A stretch of 13,111 nucleotides of DNA, from NCBI GenBank assembly GCA_027596945.1, contig JADGJH010000926.1, positions 1-13,111 on the forward strand, written 5' to 3'. Origin of the DNA: Physocladia obscura (lineage: Eukaryota > Chytridiomycota > Chytridiomycetes > Chytridiales > Chytriomycetaceae). Below are positions 8,426 through 13,111 of the stretch, in pieces; the first letter of the stretch is position 1; the number at the start of each line of letters is the position of its first letter. The notes beneath the pieces are model-generated. The model was not told the DNA's origin. It was given only the letters and a program-made list of their open reading frames with translations, and did no database searches. A program made the position numbers and the translations under genes.

Positions 8426-8710
8426 CTCGTTTCTTTGTTTCTTTTTCTCCCAAGAAACTGACCAATCAGACGCGCCGTCGCAAACACAGCCAATCAGCAT
8501 CAAGAGTCTCGCAGTGAGTCGCGTCACCGTCCTCTTTCTCCCCAGCCTTACCCCTGTCCTCCTCCTGCCTCCAACCACTGCTCTTTCGGCGAAAGCCTCC
8601 TTTTCGCCTTGCTGCGCTAAACACAACTCTGACAACTGATTGGCTAGCATAAACACTGCAGAAATCATCCAGCCAATCAAAAACAATCGTTTTACTTACT
8701 TCGCCGACCA
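8426..8710. promoter_or_regulatory. Shared head-to-head promoter with five CCAAT motifs
   Basis: These 285 bp separate the start codons of the APSES gene (8425, minus) and HAP2 (8711, plus). CCAAT occurs at 8462-8466, 8490-8494, 8673-8677 and 8708-8712, and in reverse (ATTGG) at 8639-8643; four of the five continue as CCAATCA, and the last overlaps the HAP2 ATG. NF-Y/HAP complexes bind CCAAT, and HAP2 is the subunit that reads it, so autoregulation and co-regulation of the APSES gene are plausible inferences. There is no clear TATA box, which suits a CCAAT-driven bidirectional promoter. Confidence 0.7.
8583..8595. promoter_or_regulatory. Inverted CGAAA pair (CTTTCGGCGAAAG), SBF- or E2F-like site
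   Basis: Six-base arms CTTTCG and CGAAAG surround a single G, giving two CGAAA half-sites in inverted orientation. A related TTTTCGCC follows at 8601-8608. CGAAA is the core of the yeast SCB element (CACGAAA) and TTTSSCGC-like sequences are E2F sites. Its place in the promoter of an SBF-family gene makes feedback control possible, but the match is to half-site cores only. Confidence 0.35.
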
Positions 8711-9869
8711 ATGGATTATCCACCATCGCTCCACAACGCAAACAGCCCCAATTTTCCTCAAAACCATCATTCAGCCGCCGAAATTAACTCTTCCTCAAGC
8801 GCCACCTCGCCAATCCTACAAGCTCAATCGCAAACGCAACCTCAATCGCAACCGCCACCACAGCTGCAGCTGCCCCTCTCTCATGAAGCTGTATCTGCCG
8901 CCGCTTATTTGTCTTCTGGTCTCAAAATTAACTTGCCAGGTGCTGATTTTCCTTCTTTCCATTGTTCTCAATGTTAAACTATTGAACATCATCGCCTTTT
9001 ATTCAGACCAATCGCAGCATCAAACTCCACTTACGCTTGTGAATTTTCAGCAACAGCAACAGCAGCGACAATATCAGCAACTTTTGGCGAATCATGGCAA
9101 CAATAGCTTGTTTACATCCCACCACCAAAATGCCCAACAAAATTTCCAACAGCAGCAGCAAATCTCTCATCTTCTTCAACAGGCTCAGCAACAATCCCTT
9201 AGCAATCCACTCTCACTCTTACAGCAACAACAACAACAACAACAACAACAACGTCAGTTTCCTGTTGAACTCCAAGATGACCACACCCAGCAGAAACAAG
9301 AACAACAGTCGCACTCACCGTCGCCATTGTACGTGAACGCTAAACAATACCACCGCATCGTTAAACGGCGCGAGGCGCGCGCTGCATTGCGGGCAAAATA
9401 CAGCGCTCTTGCTGGGGCAAACGCAGCGGCTGCTGCTGCCACAGCGGCTGCTAACGGCGCAACGTACACGCACGAGTCGCGACACAAACATGCCATGAGG
9501 AGACCGAGGGGGAAGGGAGGCCGTTTTTTGAATGCCGCAGAACTTGCCGCGTTGAAAGAAATCGAGGCGTCTGGAAGTGGAGGGGGAGTTGCAGAAGCTG
9601 TTGCCATGGTTGCTGCAGCTGAAGCTGCTAAAAATGCAGCTACACTGGCTAGCGGTAGTTTTGGTGGCGGTAGTGGCGGCGGTACTTTCGTTGCTGCTGC
9701 CGCATCAAGCTCTGCGATTAGCGGCAGTGGGATGGATTTTGGAGGAACAGCAGGAAAAGTAAATGACAACAAGAGAGTTGTTGTTTCTCTGGCTACTGAA
9801 AACGACGGGCAATTCGGTGAAACTGTTGCAACACCTGATGCGGTGAAGCTTCCTCGCGGTGCTGCGTAA
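8711..9869 (+). CDS. HAP2: HAP2/NF-YA, CCAAT-binding complex subunit A, 2 exons, 363 aa
   Basis: The exons are 8711-8939 and 9007-9869 (364 codons with the stop); the 67-nt intron is GTGCTG...TTCAG. A donor at GTTAAA further in (about 8973) would also keep frame and add 11 residues, so this junction is not certain. The first part is rich in Ser, Pro and Gln; a Gln-rich region with a run of ten Gln follows. The conserved core starts PLYVNAKQYHRIVKRREARA (residues 183-202), the helix that docks on the NF-YB/NF-YC histone-fold dimer, and ends with HESRHKHAMRRPRGKGGRF (about 232-250), which inserts in the CCAAT minor groove; the residues key to both roles are present. Between them the linker (205-229) is Ala-rich and about twice the usual 12 or so residues. 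The C-terminal third is Ala/Gly/Ser-rich. No Hap4-type partner can be judged from this window. Confidence 0.94.
9222..9251 (+). repeat. CAG/CAA triplet run encoding ten glutamines
   Basis: One CAG followed by nine CAA codons lies in HAP2 upstream of the conserved core. Polyglutamine in this place is common in NF-YA activation regions. Being a near-pure triplet run, it is likely to vary in length between isolates. Confidence 0.9.
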
Positions 9870-9964
9870 TTTATTGTTTCTTCTTAGGATGTTTTACTTC
9901 AAAAAATATTTTTTTTCAAGAGTAAATCTAGATTCTCTGGTGAGAGTAAATAACAAAAAAAATC
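9870..9964 (+). other. Very short tandem intergenic spacer (95 bp) between HAP2 and the nucleoporin gene
   Basis: The spacer must hold both the 3' end of HAP2 and the promoter of the next gene, both on the plus strand. It has T- and A-rich tracts but no AATAAA, TATA box or other clear signal. Overlapping transcripts or read-through are possible. Confidence 0.5.
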
Positions 9965-12900
9965 ATGAGTATTCTTGCAAACTCTCACAACAGCTGGGAT
10001 TCATGGACGAAGCGGCTATTCGAGCGAATTGAGAACGATGAAGACATTAATCAGAACTCATCGGAAGATGTCAGCACCACCAGCAGCAACAGTAACCTCA
10101 AAAACAGTATTGCAAATGAGAAAACAACGTTTATTGTCGGCCACGACGTCTGCATTCTCAGCTCTGTCAACACAATCATCCAAACAACAACTATCCGTAT
10201 TCTAAGTCTTCCTGGTCTTGCACGTGCACATAAACAGCCATGCATTCAGGTTTTTTATTTTTATTTTTGGCTTCAAGATTAATTTTTTTTCATAAAAAGC
10301 TTCTTCGACCATCGTTGCCGTTTGCCACGTCATTTATGGTTCTCAACAGTACTTCGAAACTCTTGGCTGTCGCTGGAAAATACCATGTTGCAGTTGTAAT
10401 TCTGCCACCTGCGATTCGATCTGCGACGACTCCGAATCTTGCACATGATGTCAAGTTTGTAGATTTTGTAGCAATTTTCAAATTTTAATGTCGCGCGGTA
10501 TTGAATATGTTTTTTTATTTTTATTAATTTTTATTCAATTAGAATTCATAACATTGGCGAAATTTACCACGCCGATGATACCTCACCTGTTGTGAAAATG
10601 CTGTGGCATCCATTAAGTTTCAACAAGTCGCATCTGATGGTTCTTACCGCCGATGGATTGTTGAGGTTATTTTTATTTTCTCGAGTTATTTGAATTATTT
10701 ATAATGTGTTTTATATTGTAGAATGTACGATGTTTCAACGGATCCAAATGAACCAGAACAAATTGTGTGTTTCTCGGACCAGTCTGCGTTTGGACCGTCG
10801 TCGGCATTGAAAATTGCACGAAGTCCGACGAGCAAAAAAAAAAGCTCCAGCAGCAATGGTGGCAGTGGTGGCGTTTTCGGGATTGATATCGATGAACGTG
10901 AAGCCGTTTCGTTTTCTCTCGGGTGCGGTGATGATGGGGGCGATGGATTCGCAGGCAAGTTGAGCAGTGTTGGCGATGGCGATACTAGCGAGTTTATTGG
11001 ATGGAATGCTTTAAGCGTGTATGGGGTGATGAAAAATGGCGATTTGTTTGCGTTTTGTCCGTTTGTACCTTTGAAAAGGTGATTATTTTATTTTTATTTG
11101 CAAAGGTTGAAACACAAATTTTAACTCACGTAAATGTAACAAAGTGTTTGGAGCCTTAAAGCATTGAACAATTTAAAATCGCTGACTGATAATCAATGGA
11201 AATCGTGCAATCAATCCGATGAAGCGTCCGAAAGGCGGTTTTACTGGAAATCGCGATGGCTAGACGAAGCAATTGAAAACGTAAACGAGCAGCAACGCGA
11301 AAGCAACCAATTGCCAAACGACACGATTGTTTTGACAGTGTCAAAGAGTCCTTGGACGAAACGGTTGCTGACGCGACAAGGACCGATTGCTGTAATTTCC
11401 AACGATTCAAATCTCGAAACACACGACTTTGCTAGTGATTTGACGGTTGTCAGTGTTGGGTCTATTGTTGCGCTTGCAATCTCGAAAGAGAGTGGGGTTG
11501 TGGATATTCTTATTCAAGTTTCTAGTCCAACTGCTGATTGGGCATTGCAAGAGGTGAGATCCAAAGTATTGATTCTCGTGGCGGTTTTGTTAAATTGCGA
11601 GGAATTCTAGAAACTGGTTTCTTCTTCTTCTCATGAGAATGAATCGCCTTTGTTTGTGAAATACGAAGAAATTGAACTGTTTGCGCCTGATTACCAAAGC
11701 CCTGCTGCCGGTCAAATAAAATTTATTCGAGATCCAAAATACTCGGACGCAATATACGCAAAACATTATCAAGGAGTTAGTTTGATTTCGTTCCATCCAT
11801 GGATCAAAGAATTGCTAAAAGCAAAAGAGTTGGAGACCTCAACAGCATTGACGGATTTGTTTGGCAGTAAACATGTTGACAGTGATGTGCAATGTTTAAT
11901 TGATATTTGTGAATCTGATAAGTTAGAAACTTATTTGCATAATTATAATTCTCATTTTTATAATTTTTGTTGATATGAATGAGTAGATCGACTGATGGAG
12001 TGGAGAGCTTTGCTATTGTGAATGACCTTCTTCTTGGTTATGGATTTATTGCGAAAACTGTGAACGGCAAATCTTTGGGCCACAGTCTGACACTCCGTTC
12101 TCAAACACTCACTGAGCAAATATCGACGAATCCAAAATCTTCACCATCTTCACCAGCAGCAGCAACTCGAACGCTAAAAATCGTTGCATACACCCCCGAA
12201 ATCACAACTCACTTTGAAATGCCACGTGTTCTTGAGAAATCGCAGCCCATCATAATCACAAATGAAAAGCCGGGTGCCGACGACACTCCATTGGACGAAA
12301 AACTGCTCCGAACACTCACATCAAAAATCGTCGACATTCGAAACGACATCGCAGCCATTAAAGAGGCCGGAAGTTTTGTGCAGAATCGGGTTGAAGATGT
12401 GCAAAGTGAGGCGCTTTTGCAGCATAAAGCGATTTGTTCGTATGTGGATGTGCTTGATGGGGAAGTAATGGAGAGGGCGGAGCGGATCAGAAAACGGGCC
12501 GCGAAAATGAAGGTGCGGCAAGATGCAATAAATGCGCGCGTTGATGCAATATTGCAGTTTGCGATGGATGCAACGCAGCCGGAATTGAATGAAGCTGAGA
12601 GAGAGTTTTTCGCGGAAGTTAGAGATATGGCTAGTCGGGTTCGATCGATTTTGAAGCCGCGATTAGGACAGGTGAATTCCTTTCCTTTTTTTTTCTTTTT
12701 TTTTTTCTTCCAGATGTTGACCTTTTTTTTTCAGGTTTCGAAGCAGAAACAGATTTTGATGAATCAAGCACGCGCGATTATTGGATCGGATGGTACTCTT
12801 GCGACTTTATCAAATGAAATTTGTGATACGTCGTCGATTTCGTTCGGTAATTCTCAGTTAGGCAAGATAAACGATGCACTGAAGAATGAGTTGAGATTTT

Positions 12901-13019
12901 CTCTTCGCTTTTAATTTCAAAATATATAATTTTTTTTCTTTTTTTTTTTTTCTAGATACAAACTTTTGACAGAAACTTGGAAAAAAGCCGAAGATGTACG
13001 TTTGTTGATGAATGAATGA
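9965..13019 (+). CDS. NUP82: Nucleoporin of the Nup82/Nup88 family, 9 exons, 847 aa
   Basis: The exons are 9965-10249, 10300-10454, 10543-10665, 10722-11078, 11145-11553, 11611-11921, 11987-12671, 12735-12889 and 12956-13019 (848 codons with the stop), joined by GT-AG introns of 50 to 88 nt. The fifth exon could instead start at 11154 (in frame, three residues shorter). The N-terminal two thirds form the expected beta-propeller region: SKLLAVAGKYHVAVVILP, PVVKMLWHPLSFNKSHLMVL, ADGLLRMYDVS, GVMKNGDLFAFCPFVP and ESFAIVNDLLLGY fit the Nup88 family pattern. From about residue 649 to the end it is charged and heptad-like, matching the C-terminal coiled coil that binds the Nsp1-Nup159 (Nup62-Nup214) partners. 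The family sits on the cytoplasmic face of the nuclear pore and supports mRNA export. Its length is slightly above yeast Nup82 and human NUP88, partly due to Ser/Gly-rich loops in exon 4. Confidence 0.88.
12672..12734 (+). other. In-frame nucleoporin intron with tandem acceptors
   Basis: This 63-nt intron starts GTGAATTCC and is a multiple of three with no stop, so retention would add 21 mostly Phe residues. Two acceptors, TTCCAG ending at 12713 and TTTTCAG ending at 12734, differ by 21 nt, so both keep frame; use of the first adds seven residues. The second has the better polypyrimidine run and gives a coiled-coil sequence without a hydrophobic break. Confidence 0.6.
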
Positions 13020-13050
13020 ATGAACCTTTTTTATGTCACGTGACTTTCCA

Positions 13051-13056
13051 AATAAA
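13051..13056 (+). terminator. Candidate poly(A) signal of the nucleoporin gene
   Basis: AATAAA lies 31 bp after the TGA at 13017-13019 and is followed by a long T-run. A CACGTG E-box-like palindrome lies just upstream (about 13037-13042) in the same 3' region. Confidence 0.5.
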
Positions 13057-13111
13057 TTTTCATTCTTTTTTTTTTTTTTTTTATAACTTATGAAAAAAAT
13101 GGGCAAAGAAA

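Noticed and set aside
8640..9006. Unspliced 409-codon frame for HAP2 starting at 8640
   Set aside because: It begins at TTG, encodes hydrophobic and irregular sequence from intron DNA, and ignores the ATG at 8711 whose Gln/Pro-rich exon joins the HAP2 core in phase.
9254..9772. 172-codon minus-strand frame opposite HAP2
   Set aside because: It is the antisense shadow of Ala/Gly/Gln codon runs and has no domain of its own.
1..13111. CRISPR array, prokaryotic operon or integrated virus
   Set aside because: Spliced eukaryotic genes fill the window; the only array (2149-2556) has diverged units without unique spacers, and no viral replication or capsid gene is visible.

Overview
The window looks like nuclear DNA of a fungus. 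Genes are close together and split by many short GT-AG introns (mostly about 43 to 90 nt), intergenic DNA is AT-rich with long poly-T runs, and the set of regulators is typically fungal: an APSES/ankyrin cell-cycle factor, a HAP2/NF-YA CCAAT factor and a Nup82/Nup88 nucleoporin. The loose splice sites and Ser/Gln/Ala-rich proteins would suit an early-diverging lineage such as a chytrid, but that placement is inference. None of the five proteins is readable as one open frame; I rebuilt each by joining exons, and each total length is a multiple of three.

Left part (1-3499): a minus-strand seven-exon gene (2035 to 74) encodes a 368-residue protein of no family I recognise, with a basic N-terminus and one CxxC...CxxC zinc-binding motif. 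Two of its introns are unusually long (365 and 250 nt). The second holds a nitronate-monooxygenase-like N-terminal fragment and a short palindromic repeat. Upstream lies an array of about 110-bp repeats rich in foldback motifs (2149-2556), then gene-free DNA up to the next gene.

Centre (3500-8425): a plus-strand five-exon gene for a three-RRM RNA-binding protein (457 aa) converges on a minus-strand four-exon APSES/ankyrin transcription factor of the Swi4/Swi6/Mbp1 family (734 aa). About 0.9 kb without a convincing gene separates their 3' ends.

Right part (8426-13111): the APSES gene shares a 285-bp head-to-head promoter with a plus-strand HAP2/NF-YA gene (363 aa). That promoter has five CCAAT motifs, the site bound by the NF-Y complex of which HAP2 is a subunit, and an inverted CGAAA pair of the sort SBF/MBF or E2F factors read. 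HAP2 itself has an unusually long alanine-rich linker between its two conserved subdomains. Only 95 bp further on begins a nine-exon Nup82/Nup88 gene (847 aa), which ends just before the window does.

The most interesting points are the HAP2 linker, the CCAAT-loaded shared promoter (possible auto- and cross-regulation of two master regulators), the unrecognised zinc-motif gene and the divergent DNA-binding domain of the APSES protein.
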